The notes: generated by a model from the letters alone, not told the origin. A stretch of 64,000 nt of DNA from Flagellimonas meridianipacifica (GCF_003001695.1 NZ_PVYX01000001.1:1922001-1986000), one strand, 5' to 3'; counted from the stretch's first letter, positions 17,509-26,469 are shown. A program made the numbers and translations.

Positions 17509-18222
17509 TTAGCTTTCGGCAAGATCTTCGTTGAACTTATATCCAACGCCCCACGTAGTGAGTATAAATTTAGGGTTGCTCATATCTGGCTCAATTTTGG
17601 ACCTAAGCCTATTTATATGTGAATTGACCGTATGTTCGTATCCCTTAAAATCATATCCCCAAATCATATTTAACAATTGGGTACGATCATAACTTTTACC
17701 TGGGTTGGAGGACAGGAGTACCAACAATTCGAATTCCTTGGGGGAGAGATCTATTTTTTTACCATCCAAAAGTACTTTTCGCATTTCAATGTTTATGGAT
17801 AAAATGTCAAACTCAATCAATTTTGCATTTTGTTCAGATTTCGGCGCCCCATCATCCATTTTTTGCCTTCTGAAAATAGCCTTCACCCTAGCAATGAATT
17901 CACGAACGCTAAAAGGTTTGGTCAAGTAGTCATCCGCGCCAACCTCTAATCCCAGAACTTTATCGATCTCCTCAGAACGGGCTGTAAGCATCATGATAGG
18001 AGAGGTAATGTGATTGGCCCTAATTTTTTGACACACCTCAATACCGTCCATTTCTGGCAACATTACATCCAAAATGACTAAATCTGGATTTTCATTTATG
18101 GCTTTCCTCAACCCTTCGGCTCCATTGGAACTGGTCAGGACCTTGCAGCCCAAATCCCTGAGGTGAATTTCCAAAAGATGTATGATTTCGGTATCGTCTT
18201 CAACAATCAGTACTTTTTTCAT
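17509..18222 (-). CDS. OmpR/PhoB-family response regulator
   Basis: An N-terminal receiver domain has the acidic pair in VEDD, the phospho-acceptor Asp in DLVILDVMLPEMDG near residue 54 and the Lys in LTKPF near residue 105. A C-terminal winged helix includes ELLVLLSSNPGK and ends YEHTVNSHINRLRSKIE followed by GVGYKF. I use the ATG at 18222 (MKKVLIVEDD); a frame opening at a TTG six bases earlier is less likely. It forms a two-component pair with the kinase immediately downstream, and both may be transcribed into the egtB-egtD operon. Confidence 0.95.
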   Translation of the reverse strand: MKKVLIVEDDTEIIHLLEIHLRDLGCKVLTSSNGAEGLRKAINENPDLVILDVMLPEMDGIEVCQKIRANHITSPIMMLTARSEEIDKVLGLEVGADDYLTKPFSVREFIARVKAIFRRQKMDDGAPKSEQNAKLIEFDILSINIEMRKVLLDGKKIDLSPKEFELLVLLSSNPGKSYDRTQLLNMIWGYDFKGYEHTVNSHINRLRSKIEPDMSNPKFILTTWGVGYKFNEDLAES

Positions 18223-18405
18223 GCGCAACGAATTAAGTGGTAAAGTATCACGAAATGTTCACCGATATCTTGGGATTTTGAACAGGATACCCTTATTAAA
18301 GTCCATTTTTATTGAAATTCTTTACAGATTTACAATCTTTTTATTGTAATATTTTGAAAATGAGGGAATAATGAATGTTGACTTTTGTGTGATACTTCTG
18401 CAATG

Positions 18406-18427
18406 AATCACATATTTCTTTGTGATT
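18406..18427. repeat. inverted repeat upstream of the repeat lipoprotein
   Basis: AATCACA and TGTGATT are separated by 8 bases and end 21 bp before the lipoprotein ATG. This could be an operator or a 5' UTR hairpin. Confidence 0.4.
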
Positions 18428-18448
18428 GAAACTAAAAGAACACATACA

Positions 18449-19873
18449 ATGAGCAACTTAAAATCTTTCTTGTCTTTGCTGGGTCTGGGAATTATCCTAG
18501 TCTCATGCAATAAAGGGGAAACGGACGACACCCCGGTCGAACTGAATGCTGGTACACTATCTGGTGGGCCTTACACCTTTGTCGTGGATGGAATTCCTGA
18601 TATGGTAAGTACTATCACTTTAGATGCCAGTTCATTACTAGGTAGTAATCGAACTTATGTCATTACGGATGACTCAAATAACATTTTGGGGATACCTCCC
18701 ACTTTGGAGGCGGTGATGGGTGTTGATTTTGATGAAGCAGGGGTAGGTACCTGCTACATTTATCACTTGGTATACGAAGATGGGTTGGCGGGTCTTGAAG
18801 CCGGAGCCAATCTGGATAATTTGGAAGGGCGGTTTGACTTGTCCAACTTTGTGGTTGTTGTACGAAATGGTCTAAATGCTGGTACGCTTTCTGGCGGACC
18901 TTACACATTTATAGTAGATGGGACACCAGATATGGTAAGTACAATTGCTCTTGATGATACGGAACTTACGGGAGATATGCAGACCTATGTAATCACCGAC
19001 GATTCGAACAACATTTTGGGCGTTCCGCCAACATTGGAAGCCGTCAAGGGGGTTGATTTTGATCAGGCAGGCGTTGGAACATGTTACATTTATCACCTTA
19101 CCTATTCGGGTGAAATCTCTGGATTGGAAGGAGGCCAAAATGTAAACGACCTGTCCGGAAACTTTGCGCTATCCAATTTTGTGGTAGTAAATCGTATAGG
19201 GTTAAATGCTGGAACCCTTTCTGGAGGACCCTATAATTTTGTTGTGGATGGTATTCCGGATATGGTAAGTACCATTGCTTTGGATAATAGTGAACTAACT
19301 GGAGACGTCCAAACTTATGTAATTACGGATGATGCCAAAAACATTTTAGGCATTCCACCAACCTTGGATGCAGTAATGGGCGTTGATTTTGATGAGGCAG
19401 GTGTAGGCTCTTGCTATATTTTCCATTTAACTTATTCTGGCGAGGTAAATGGCTTGGAAGGAGGTCAAAATTTGGCGGACCTTTCTGGAAACTTTGCCCT
19501 ATCTAATTTTGTGGTGGTAAACCGAAATCCTTTGCATGCTGGAAAAATAAGCGGAGGACCCTTCACCTTTAAGGTAGATGGCACACCCGATATGGTAAGC
19601 GGTATTGCTTTAGACGATTCTAAGTTGAACGGAAGCATCCAAAGATGGGTAATTACAGATGACAAAAACAATATATTAGGCCTACCGCCAACGCTGGAGG
19701 CCGTGGAAGGGGTAGATTTTGATGAGGCTGGCGTTGGGGTTTGCCTTATTTGGCACATTACCTATGAAGAAGGATTGCAGGGTCTTGAGCAAGGCAATAA
19801 CCTGTTGTCTGGATTGGAGGGCTACTACGCTGTTTCCAATTCCATTCGGGTAACACGTAATGCAGTACATTGA
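18449..19873 (+). CDS. lipoprotein made of four tandem 110-residue repeats
   Basis: The preferred start is the ATG at 18449 (MSNLKSFLSLLG), giving a lipoprotein signal with lipobox ILVSC; a frame opening at a GTG 27 bases upstream adds only charged residues. After a short acidic linker come four repeats of exactly 110 residues. Each begins with N/H-AG-T/K-SGGP, contains DG.PDMVS, ITDD..NILG.PPTLEAV and GVDFDEAGVG.C, and ends LSNFVVV or similar. Such repeats occur in secreted proteins of marine flavobacteria, with no known function; a beta-sandwich adhesin or matrix role is inference. The protein is probably surface-exposed. Confidence 0.85.
   Translation: MSNLKSFLSLLGLGIILVSCNKGETDDTPVELNAGTLSGGPYTFVVDGIPDMVSTITLDASSLLGSNRTYVITDDSNNILGIPPTLEAVMGVDFDEAGVGTCYIYHLVYEDGLAGLEAGANLDNLEGRFDLSNFVVVVRNGLNAGTLSGGPYTFIVDGTPDMVSTIALDDTELTGDMQTYVITDDSNNILGVPPTLEAVKGVDFDQAGVGTCYIYHLTYSGEISGLEGGQNVNDLSGNFALSNFVVVNRIGLNAGTLSGGPYNFVVDGIPDMVSTIALDNSELTGDVQTYVITDDAKNILGIPPTLDAVMGVDFDEAGVGSCYIFHLTYSGEVNGLEGGQNLADLSGNFALSNFVVVNRNPLHAGKISGGPFTFKVDGTPDMVSGIALDDSKLNGSIQRWVITDDKNNILGLPPTLEAVEGVDFDEAGVGVCLIWHITYEEGLQGLEQGNNLLSGLEGYYAVSNSIRVTRNAVH
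18542..19861 (+). repeat. four 330-bp tandem repeats inside the lipoprotein gene
   Basis: Repeat units begin at 18542, 18872, 19202 and 19532, each exactly 330 bp with no indels between units. Units 2 and 3 look the most alike by eye, and units 1 and 4 are more diverged. The reading frame is preserved throughout. Confidence 0.9.
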
Positions 19874-19897
19874 TCAATATGAAAAAGAGGATTAGTA

Positions 19898-19921
19898 TTT
19901 GATTTAGCCGGCTAAATCAAA
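19898..19921. repeat. 24-bp perfect palindrome after the repeat lipoprotein
   Basis: A perfect palindrome of 24 bp centred on AGCCGGCT, with flanking TTTGATTT/AAATCAAA arms, lies 25 bp after the stop codon and two bases before the terminator stem. Confidence 0.75.
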
Positions 19922-19923
19922 AA

Positions 19924-19950
19924 GCACCCAAGCGAAATCTTGGGTGTTTT
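19924..19950 (+). terminator. Rho-independent terminator of the repeat lipoprotein gene
   Basis: CACCCAAG (19925-19932) pairs perfectly with CTTGGGTG (19939-19946) across a 6-base loop and is followed by TTTT. Confidence 0.8.
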
Positions 19951-20056
19951 ATTAACTATTCTTTTGGTTTATTACCCTTTAAAAATCAATCCTTTAGGAT
20001 TTTTTTAAGAGAAGAATTTTTATCTTCAAAAAGTTAAACTTCTCGTTGCCAAATCT

Positions 20057-22609
20057 ATGAAAAAGTCACTTTTACTTTCCCTATTGATCATCCCATTTTT
20101 TGTCCAGACCTTGAGTTCCCAAAGCGGAAAATCATATGCCCGGAATATTTCAAAAGGACTCAGCGCGTATAAGACTACATGGTCTCCAGAGAAGATTTTT
20201 ATCAATACCGATAAAGTTCACTATTCCCAAGATGAGACCATTTGGGCAAGTGTATATTTAGTAGATGGAATTACCCATACGAAAAGTTCGAACAGCAATG
20301 TGGTCTATGTAGAGGTGGTAGACAGCGATGGAAACGTAATGTCCAAGAAAAAGGGTTTTGCGGAAGAGTTAATATGCTCTATGAGCTTCCACATCCATAG
20401 AAATATACCAGATGGGGTGTATACAATGCGTGCCTTTACTAAGTATATGCAAAACGATTTGAAATCCTTCGATTATGAGCGTGAGATATATATCGGCGAT
20501 GTGGATTTGCCCATGGAATTAGGTTTAAATGAGCAGAAAGAAGCTTATCAGGATGAAAGCAGCAATGTGGAGTTGTCCTTTTATCCAGAGGGAGGTCAAT
20601 TAGTGTATGGAATCATGGGTGAACTTGTAATCAAAGCACTGGATTCCTCAGGAAAACCGGTTGAGATTAAGGGCGAGGTGGTTAATAATCTTGGGAATGT
20701 CGTTACCACTTTTGATACTGGAAAATATGGATTGGCCAAATGTGCTTTTACTCCCATAGCTGGAAATACTTATTTCGCAAGATTCAATGAGGGACTCGTT
20801 ACATGGGAGCAACGTATTCCTGATATCCTGAAAAACGGGTATACACTCAGTTTGGAGAATATGGGCGAATATTTAGTGGTTAAGGCCGAGACCACGGTAT
20901 CCGAGGGTCTGGATGGTACCACCATGGTAGGTCATGTAAGGGGTGATAGGTTTCTCTGGTTTCAAGGCGATGAGACCCACGGTTCCAAATATATTGTTCG
21001 GGTCCCCACTGACGAAATGCAGGACGGCATTGCCCATATTACCCTGTTCACTAATAAGGGTAAGCCCGTTTGTGAACGTTTGGCGTACGTTCAGAACCAA
21101 GTAAACGCAACTAAACTTTCGTTAGCTGGCACAAGACAAGTTTCGGATGGAGAATGGTCTTTGGATTTTGAACTTACAGATAAAAAGGGCATACCTGCCA
21201 AAGGTAATTTTTCCATAAGTGTTTTAGAGACCGATGCTAAAGACGATAAAAGTGCTCATCTCAGCAATATTGAAAATTGGCTAGAGTTATATTCAGATTA
21301 TGATAAATCTCATCAGGCCAATGAGGTGTTGAAAGAAGAAGATGCTATTCGACGTAGAAATATCTTAGACGCCTTGATGGTAACCAATAGCTGGAAAAGG
21401 TTTTCTTGGGATGATATTTCTAAAGAAAGACCAATTGACCAATATATGGAACCGGAGAAGGGAATCTTCATAAAAGGGAGGACTGAATCTTTGGATAAGA
21501 ACAGAAAAGGAGTTCCCTCTATGGTATCTTTGGAACTTTTAGGGGGAGAATTATACCAGGCCAAAAAGCAGACCGACAAAGATGGTAGGTTCGTTTTTGG
21601 ACCGTTCAACTTCAACGATAATCTTTCCATGGTGCTCAAGGCTTCAAGTCTTAGTGGTCGCAATGAGCTGGCAAAACAGAAGGTAGTTATAGTTTTGGAA
21701 GAGGAGGCGGATTTCTATTTTTCAAAAGAAAGCGAAGATTTGGATGAGGAAAGGTATGTGGCAAAACGAAAAAAAGTAAAAAGGGAGAATACAATCCGTG
21801 TTGCGCGATATGATTCACCTTCTAGGGAGACCTATGATTTTGAGACCGGGAAGAAGATAACCCAATTAAACGAGGTTGTTGTCACTGAGAATAAAAAGAC
21901 CCAAAAAGAACTGATAGAGGAGCAGTTGGAAACTATAACACCTTATTACAACAGGCCGACAAGTAGGGTGTTTGCAGACTCTCTCTCACAAAATGGGATA
22001 AATACAGCAATGAATATTTTGAGATTCATGCCAGGTGTTCAGGTTAATCAGCCGGCGGAAGGACCTCCAGTTATACGAATACGATGGGGGGCTACTAGCA
22101 TTCTCTCATCTACCGAACCACTTTTTTTGATTGATGGTGTAACCGTTGATTTGGGAGCAGTGGCGAATTTACCCATTGCAGAAATCCTAATGGTGGATGT
22201 GCTCTCGGGAACAGATGCCGGAGTCTATGGGTCAAGAGGTACTAATGGGGTAATTGCTGTGTATACCAATCGTGGGTCCGGATTTAATTACAATGGAAAA
22301 GGTAAATCAGTAGGGGCCGACGGACGTAGGTCCCCCCATATTCTTACCATGACCAAAAAAGGGTTTGATACCTCTGAACCTTTCAAATTAGAGGAATGTG
22401 ACTCTCCGGTTATGGGCAAAATACCTGCTCCTGTGGCAAAAACAGTTCTGTGGGAACCTGATATTGAAATCTTTGGAAAAAGACATAAGACATTGACTTT
22501 TTGTCCAGATGATTTGGCCCAGGGGAATTACCTTATTCGTGTTGTGGGTCTTTCCGAGGATGGAAATCCCATTAGTGAAGAGTTTGTTTTGCCCCAACCT
22601 GAATTTTAA
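20057..22609 (+). CDS. secreted MG2-like protein with isolated TonB-receptor plug domain (copy 1)
   Basis: An 850-residue protein with a signal peptide ending near LSSQ. Residues about 40-140 form an alpha-2-macroglobulin MG2-like domain (PEKIFINTDKVHYSQDETIW). A second beta domain around FYPEGGQLVYG spans about 175-250. Residues about 590-620 contain a LNEVVVTE motif like the one preceding SusC plugs. Residues about 640-760 are a plug domain (ADSLSQNGINTAMNILRF, LIDGVTVDLG, YGSRGTNGVIAVYT). No beta-barrel follows; only about 80 residues remain. It probably acts in the periplasm or at the outer membrane. Function is unknown. A close paralogue follows 180 bp downstream. Confidence 0.8.
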   Translation: MKKSLLLSLLIIPFFVQTLSSQSGKSYARNISKGLSAYKTTWSPEKIFINTDKVHYSQDETIWASVYLVDGITHTKSSNSNVVYVEVVDSDGNVMSKKKGFAEELICSMSFHIHRNIPDGVYTMRAFTKYMQNDLKSFDYEREIYIGDVDLPMELGLNEQKEAYQDESSNVELSFYPEGGQLVYGIMGELVIKALDSSGKPVEIKGEVVNNLGNVVTTFDTGKYGLAKCAFTPIAGNTYFARFNEGLVTWEQRIPDILKNGYTLSLENMGEYLVVKAETTVSEGLDGTTMVGHVRGDRFLWFQGDETHGSKYIVRVPTDEMQDGIAHITLFTNKGKPVCERLAYVQNQVNATKLSLAGTRQVSDGEWSLDFELTDKKGIPAKGNFSISVLETDAKDDKSAHLSNIENWLELYSDYDKSHQANEVLKEEDAIRRRNILDALMVTNSWKRFSWDDISKERPIDQYMEPEKGIFIKGRTESLDKNRKGVPSMVSLELLGGELYQAKKQTDKDGRFVFGPFNFNDNLSMVLKASSLSGRNELAKQKVVIVLEEEADFYFSKESEDLDEERYVAKRKKVKRENTIRVARYDSPSRETYDFETGKKITQLNEVVVTENKKTQKELIEEQLETITPYYNRPTSRVFADSLSQNGINTAMNILRFMPGVQVNQPAEGPPVIRIRWGATSILSSTEPLFLIDGVTVDLGAVANLPIAEILMVDVLSGTDAGVYGSRGTNGVIAVYTNRGSGFNYNGKGKSVGADGRRSPHILTMTKKGFDTSEPFKLEECDSPVMGKIPAPVAKTVLWEPDIEIFGKRHKTLTFCPDDLAQGNYLIRVVGLSEDGNPISEEFVLPQPEF

Positions 22610-22641
22610 TCAATACTTCTATGTTGGGGTAACGAATGGAA

Positions 22642-22666
22642 GGGGAAGTTTAATGGCTTCCCTTTA
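22642..22666 (+). terminator. weak terminator-like hairpin after MG2-plug copy 1
   Basis: GGGAAG and CTTCCC pair across an 8-base loop, followed by TTTATAATT. The T-run is short, so read-through into copy 2 is possible. Confidence 0.4.
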
Positions 22667-22760
22667 TAATTGAAGAATCTCCTTTTAAAACAGAAAACGG
22701 TACGCAATAACAGGATAGATCTTATCGGTGTTTCCAAATAAAAAATGCCGTATAGTTAAT

Positions 22761-22789
22761 TTAGGAAGGATACCTATGGCCTTCCCTAA
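22761..22789 (+). promoter_or_regulatory. hairpin abutting the start codon of MG2-plug copy 2
   Basis: TTAGGAAGG (22761-22769) pairs with CCTTCCCTAA (22780-22789) with one bulged C; the next base is the A of the ATG at 22790. The purine-rich arm AGGAAGG could be a ribosome site held in the stem. Confidence 0.45.
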
Positions 22790-25321
22790 ATGCTAGAAAA
22801 GAACACATCCTTTTTTTTGTCTCTGCTCTGTTTGCTTATGTTTTTTATATCGACTGCCCAAGAAAGCAATCAGGGAATGGCAAATGTTTACAAGTCATTG
22901 GGCGCTTATGGGAGAATATGGACCCCAGAAAAGATATATGTTCACACAGATAAAAAAATATACAGACCCGGCGAGACCATTTGGGCCAAAGCCTACATTC
23001 TGGATGGAATAACCCATAAAAATGGCACAAACAGCAATATTTTCTACTTTGAGATATTGGGCCCGAATGGAAATACCATATCAAAGAAGAGGGTTTTTAG
23101 GGATAAACCTGGAGCAGAGATAAGTTTTGAAATTCCCAATAATGTTGCCAGTGGGACCTATACAATCCGTGCATGCTCAAAATTCATGTTGAACGATTTG
23201 GAACCATTTTATTTTGAACAGGAGCTGTTTATTGGAAATTCCCGGGTGGGCTATGTTGAGAAACTTGAAAATCGAACTTCACCAGATACTGATGCGAAAA
23301 CCCAACTAAGTGATATCCAATTGTCCGTACATGCCGAAGGAGGACATCTGATATATGGCATAAAAGGGGCAATTGGGGTAAAAGCGAATGACAGCTTTGG
23401 CAGACCGGTTTCCGTAAGGGGAGAGATTATTAATGACTATAATGAGGTGATAACCAGTTTTGATACCGGAGACTATGGCTTGGCCAAATGTGTTTTCAAA
23501 CCCATCAAAGGCAATATTTATTTTATAAGAACTACATCAGATTCAGAAGATGGAAAATACCCACTTCCAACAATTCTTGACTCAGGATATACCCTTCAGA
23601 TTGAAAACTTGGGACCACAAATGATTATTTCTGCCAAGACCAATCAACCCAATGGCTTGAAAGGGACCGTGCTAGTGGGTCATACGCGCGGGGAACGGTT
23701 TCTATGGTTCCAGGGAACCCAGATACACAATTCAGAATACAATATCAGAATTCCATCAGACCCATTAAATGATGGCATAGCCCATTTTACACTTTTCACC
23801 GAAAAAGGAGAACCCGTATGTGAACGTTTGGTGTATGTTGAAAATACTGGAAACCCTCCAAAACTTAAATTTACGAATCAAAAGCTCTCTGAAAACGGGG
23901 AGGTTAGCCTTCAATTCACGCTTTCCGATTCTGATGGAGCGTACACCTCGGGTGATTTTTCAATTAGCGTTTTGGAAAACCAAACGGAAAGCAACAAGAA
24001 CGACTTGGACCTAAGCATGAAGGACTGGCTCAACTTGCTTTCAGATTTGGGACATGAACCCTTGGCTTTCGCGATTCTTGCAGAACCCCATCCAATTAAG
24101 AGAAGAAAAACTTTGGACGTGCTTTTACTCTGTAGTAGTTGGAAAAGATTCTCCTGGAAAAATTGGGTCCATGAAAGGCCCATCGATACCTATATTGCCC
24201 CAGAAAAAGGGATAGTCATAAACGGGAAAGTAACCTCAATATCGAATCCTTTACAGATTGTTCCTGCCATAATCTCTTTGGATATCCTTGGTGCGGATTT
24301 TTATCAGACACAAAAAAGAACAGATTCCGAGGGAAGATTCAAGTTTGGCCCCTTTGATTTTACCGATAGCATAACTATGGTATTGAAAGCCTCCAAACTG
24401 AGCGGAAGGAGTAAATCAGAAAGGCGGAAAGTAGTGATTGACCTGGATGAGGATGGTCCATTTGAGTTTCCTGTAAAAGTGACGAAATCCAGAGATTTTG
24501 GGAAACAAAGTGAGAGTGCCGATAAGGTAGCGCCTGCCACTACACAAAAAAGATACGCTCCTGGGGATTATGATTTTGAAACTGGGAAGGACATTACGAA
24601 ATTGGAAGAGGTTGTGGTCACCGAAAAAAAATTAACGAAAAAAGAGTTGATTGCGGAACAAATCAAAAAAATCACCCTGTACAATCGACCGAGTTTTCGT
24701 GTTTTTGCAGACTCTTTGCCCTATACCGGTATCCGAAACGTGCTCGACTTGTTTCGAACCTTACCCGGGGTGCAAGTTAAAGGTCCAATAGGAGGTGAAA
24801 CGGTACGAATTCGCTATGGTGTAAATAGTATTCTTTTGCCCACGGAACCCATTTATTTGGTTGATGGTGTTCAGGTTCCTCTTGATGCGATAAAAATCAT
24901 GAATAGCCTAGATGTGATGTTCATAGATGTCTTGAAAGGCGCGGAGGCATCTATTTATGGGATAAGAGGCGCCAACGGCGCTATTGCGGTGTATACTCGA
25001 AGGGGAACTGGACTGGATTATGCCGGTGGCCAAGGGGATATTGGCAATGGAAATCGAGCATCACCTCATATGTTGACCTTTACACAACCTGGTTTTGATA
25101 GCGCTAAGGTATTTTTAAATCTTCCGTGTCCAACTTCCCAAACCATAAGCACCCATAGCACCGTGTTTTGGGAACCTAATGTGCGCATTATAGGAGCTAA
25201 GCATAAGACCTTGCGTTTTTGCGCTGGAACCTCCGATGCAAAAAGTTACCATGTTCGGGTGGAAGGCATTACCGAAGACGGGAAGGCTATCAGCGAAATT
25301 TTTACACTCAATTTAGATTGA
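22790..25321 (+). CDS. secreted MG2-like protein with isolated TonB-receptor plug domain (copy 2)
   Basis: An 843-residue paralogue of the preceding gene with the same domain order: signal peptide (ending STAQ), MG2-like domain (PEKIYVHTDKKIYRPGETIW), beta domain (AEGGHLIYGIKG), KLEEVVVTEKK linker and plug domain (ADSLPYTGIRNVLDLFRT, LVDGVQVP, YGIRGANGAIAVYT), then about 85 C-terminal residues. Identity with copy 1 looks like roughly half by eye. Tandem duplication without remaining DNA identity implies an old event and diverged partners. It converges with the cyclase gene, leaving one base between stops. As in copy 1, there is no barrel, so it cannot be a transporter by itself. Confidence 0.8.
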   Translation: MLEKNTSFFLSLLCLLMFFISTAQESNQGMANVYKSLGAYGRIWTPEKIYVHTDKKIYRPGETIWAKAYILDGITHKNGTNSNIFYFEILGPNGNTISKKRVFRDKPGAEISFEIPNNVASGTYTIRACSKFMLNDLEPFYFEQELFIGNSRVGYVEKLENRTSPDTDAKTQLSDIQLSVHAEGGHLIYGIKGAIGVKANDSFGRPVSVRGEIINDYNEVITSFDTGDYGLAKCVFKPIKGNIYFIRTTSDSEDGKYPLPTILDSGYTLQIENLGPQMIISAKTNQPNGLKGTVLVGHTRGERFLWFQGTQIHNSEYNIRIPSDPLNDGIAHFTLFTEKGEPVCERLVYVENTGNPPKLKFTNQKLSENGEVSLQFTLSDSDGAYTSGDFSISVLENQTESNKNDLDLSMKDWLNLLSDLGHEPLAFAILAEPHPIKRRKTLDVLLLCSSWKRFSWKNWVHERPIDTYIAPEKGIVINGKVTSISNPLQIVPAIISLDILGADFYQTQKRTDSEGRFKFGPFDFTDSITMVLKASKLSGRSKSERRKVVIDLDEDGPFEFPVKVTKSRDFGKQSESADKVAPATTQKRYAPGDYDFETGKDITKLEEVVVTEKKLTKKELIAEQIKKITLYNRPSFRVFADSLPYTGIRNVLDLFRTLPGVQVKGPIGGETVRIRYGVNSILLPTEPIYLVDGVQVPLDAIKIMNSLDVMFIDVLKGAEASIYGIRGANGAIAVYTRRGTGLDYAGGQGDIGNGNRASPHMLTFTQPGFDSAKVFLNLPCPTSQTISTHSTVFWEPNVRIIGAKHKTLRFCAGTSDAKSYHVRVEGITEDGKAISEIFTLNLD

Positions 25322-25322
25322 G

Positions 25323-26129
25323 CTATTCGCTCACCAAGGCGATAATCCTAAGAGGCGCACCACTGCCACCTTTAATTTTCATGGGAAGCGCTACAACTTC
25401 AAAACCTGTTTTGGGCAGTTGGTCCAAGTTGGTCAAGTTTTCAAAGGCGGGAATATTGTGCGAAAGCAAAATCACATGACTTTTAAAAAATTGGGATTGG
25501 CCATAATCTATACTTGGGGTATCCAATCCAATAGCATTGATGTTTCGGTTGTTGACCAGCCATTCTGCCGCTTCTGGGGATAAACCTGGGAAATGCATCA
25601 ATTTTATAGCAGCGTTACCCCTTAGGGCAGTACCCATATATCTCACCTTGTCCGGGTAGTACGTTGAAAAACCGGTTTGGAGTAGCACAATAGAACTATC
25701 CGGTACTTCAAGTTTTTGTTCCACTTCCCAGTCCAAAAAATCCTGTACGCTGATTAAATAATCGGGGTTGTCCATTGCTTTGTCTGAAACATCAATTTTT
25801 ATGGCATGACCGACCAAACGTTCCAGTGGGATTTGATCCACCGTTTGTTTGCCTGCCGCAAAATGAATAGGTGCATCAATGTGCGTACCCCCGTGTTCGG
25901 CCGTAGCAATATTGTATGCAGAATAATAGTACCCTTTTTCGGTCTGTCCCTCAAAAACTGTGTCCAGCTCAAATTCCTTTGCAGTGACCCAATAGATGGT
26001 CTCTTTGGAATAATCGTGGGAGAGGTCCACTATTTTTTGAATGGGTGCGCTCTCTTCTTTATTTTCTTCGGGTTTTGGGGAACAACTGCAAACAAGAAGA
26101 ATACAAAGGATGGAATAGAGCTGTTTCAT
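25323..26129 (-). CDS. cyclase/kynurenine-formamidase-family lipoprotein
   Basis: A 268-residue protein of the metal-dependent cyclase family. It has a lipoprotein signal with lipobox LVCSC and then an acidic linker. The conserved metal-binding motif HGGTHIDAPIHF is near residue 77, preceded by VDLSHDYSKETIYW. IVLLQTGFSTYYPDK near residue 145 and HVILLSHNIPAFENL near residue 218 complete the fold. Relatives include arylformamidase and isatin hydrolase. The lipid anchor suggests a periplasmic or surface hydrolase acting on an imported amide or lactam; the actual substrate is unknown. Confidence 0.88.
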   Translation of the reverse strand: MKQLYSILCILLVCSCSPKPEENKEESAPIQKIVDLSHDYSKETIYWVTAKEFELDTVFEGQTEKGYYYSAYNIATAEHGGTHIDAPIHFAAGKQTVDQIPLERLVGHAIKIDVSDKAMDNPDYLISVQDFLDWEVEQKLEVPDSSIVLLQTGFSTYYPDKVRYMGTALRGNAAIKLMHFPGLSPEAAEWLVNNRNINAIGLDTPSIDYGQSQFFKSHVILLSHNIPAFENLTNLDQLPKTGFEVVALPMKIKGGSGAPLRIIALVSE

Positions 26130-26218
26130 ATTTGAAAAGTACCAAAAAAATCAAAAAAGTGGGTTATGGTCCGATAGATAGGGCTACAAAATCCAAAAAT
26201 TAGAATGAAATTTGGGGT

Positions 26219-26413
26219 ATGGTCTCAAAGCAACAATTGGAGCGTTTAAATCATCTAGTTAAAGACACCTACGGAACTCCTGAAGCTCTAGCCCAACAAT
26301 TGAATTTGACCGTAGAAATGTTGTTTTATCTAGAGGATAATGCCTTTACCAAAAGAGAAGTGCAAAACGTAGTGGCTGCGCTACGGGATGTAGTTGGGGT
26401 GTTGAGGGGGTGA
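26219..26413 (+). CDS. small helical protein of unknown function
   Basis: A 64-residue frame with an ATG, good flavobacterial codon use and a predicted four-helix content (QQLERLNHLVKDTYG, PEALAQQLNLTVEMLFYL, REVQNVVAALRDVVGVL). The middle, with the LAQQLNLTVEML spacing, looks like a truncated helix-turn-helix. No signal or membrane segment is present. It stands alone between a divergent cyclase gene and a convergent hypothetical gene, so its own promoter would lie in 26130-26218. I do not recognise the family. Confidence 0.6.
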   Translation: MVSKQQLERLNHLVKDTYGTPEALAQQLNLTVEMLFYLEDNAFTKREVQNVVAALRDVVGVLRG

Positions 26414-26469
26414 ATCCTTTTTAGATTCTAATATCAATAATAAACTTTAGATGCTTTTTTGTATGTACT

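Noticed and set aside
18542-19861. Regularly spaced repeats as a possible CRISPR array or insertion sequence
   Set aside because: The period is 330 bp, the whole unit is repeated, and all of it codes for protein in one frame.
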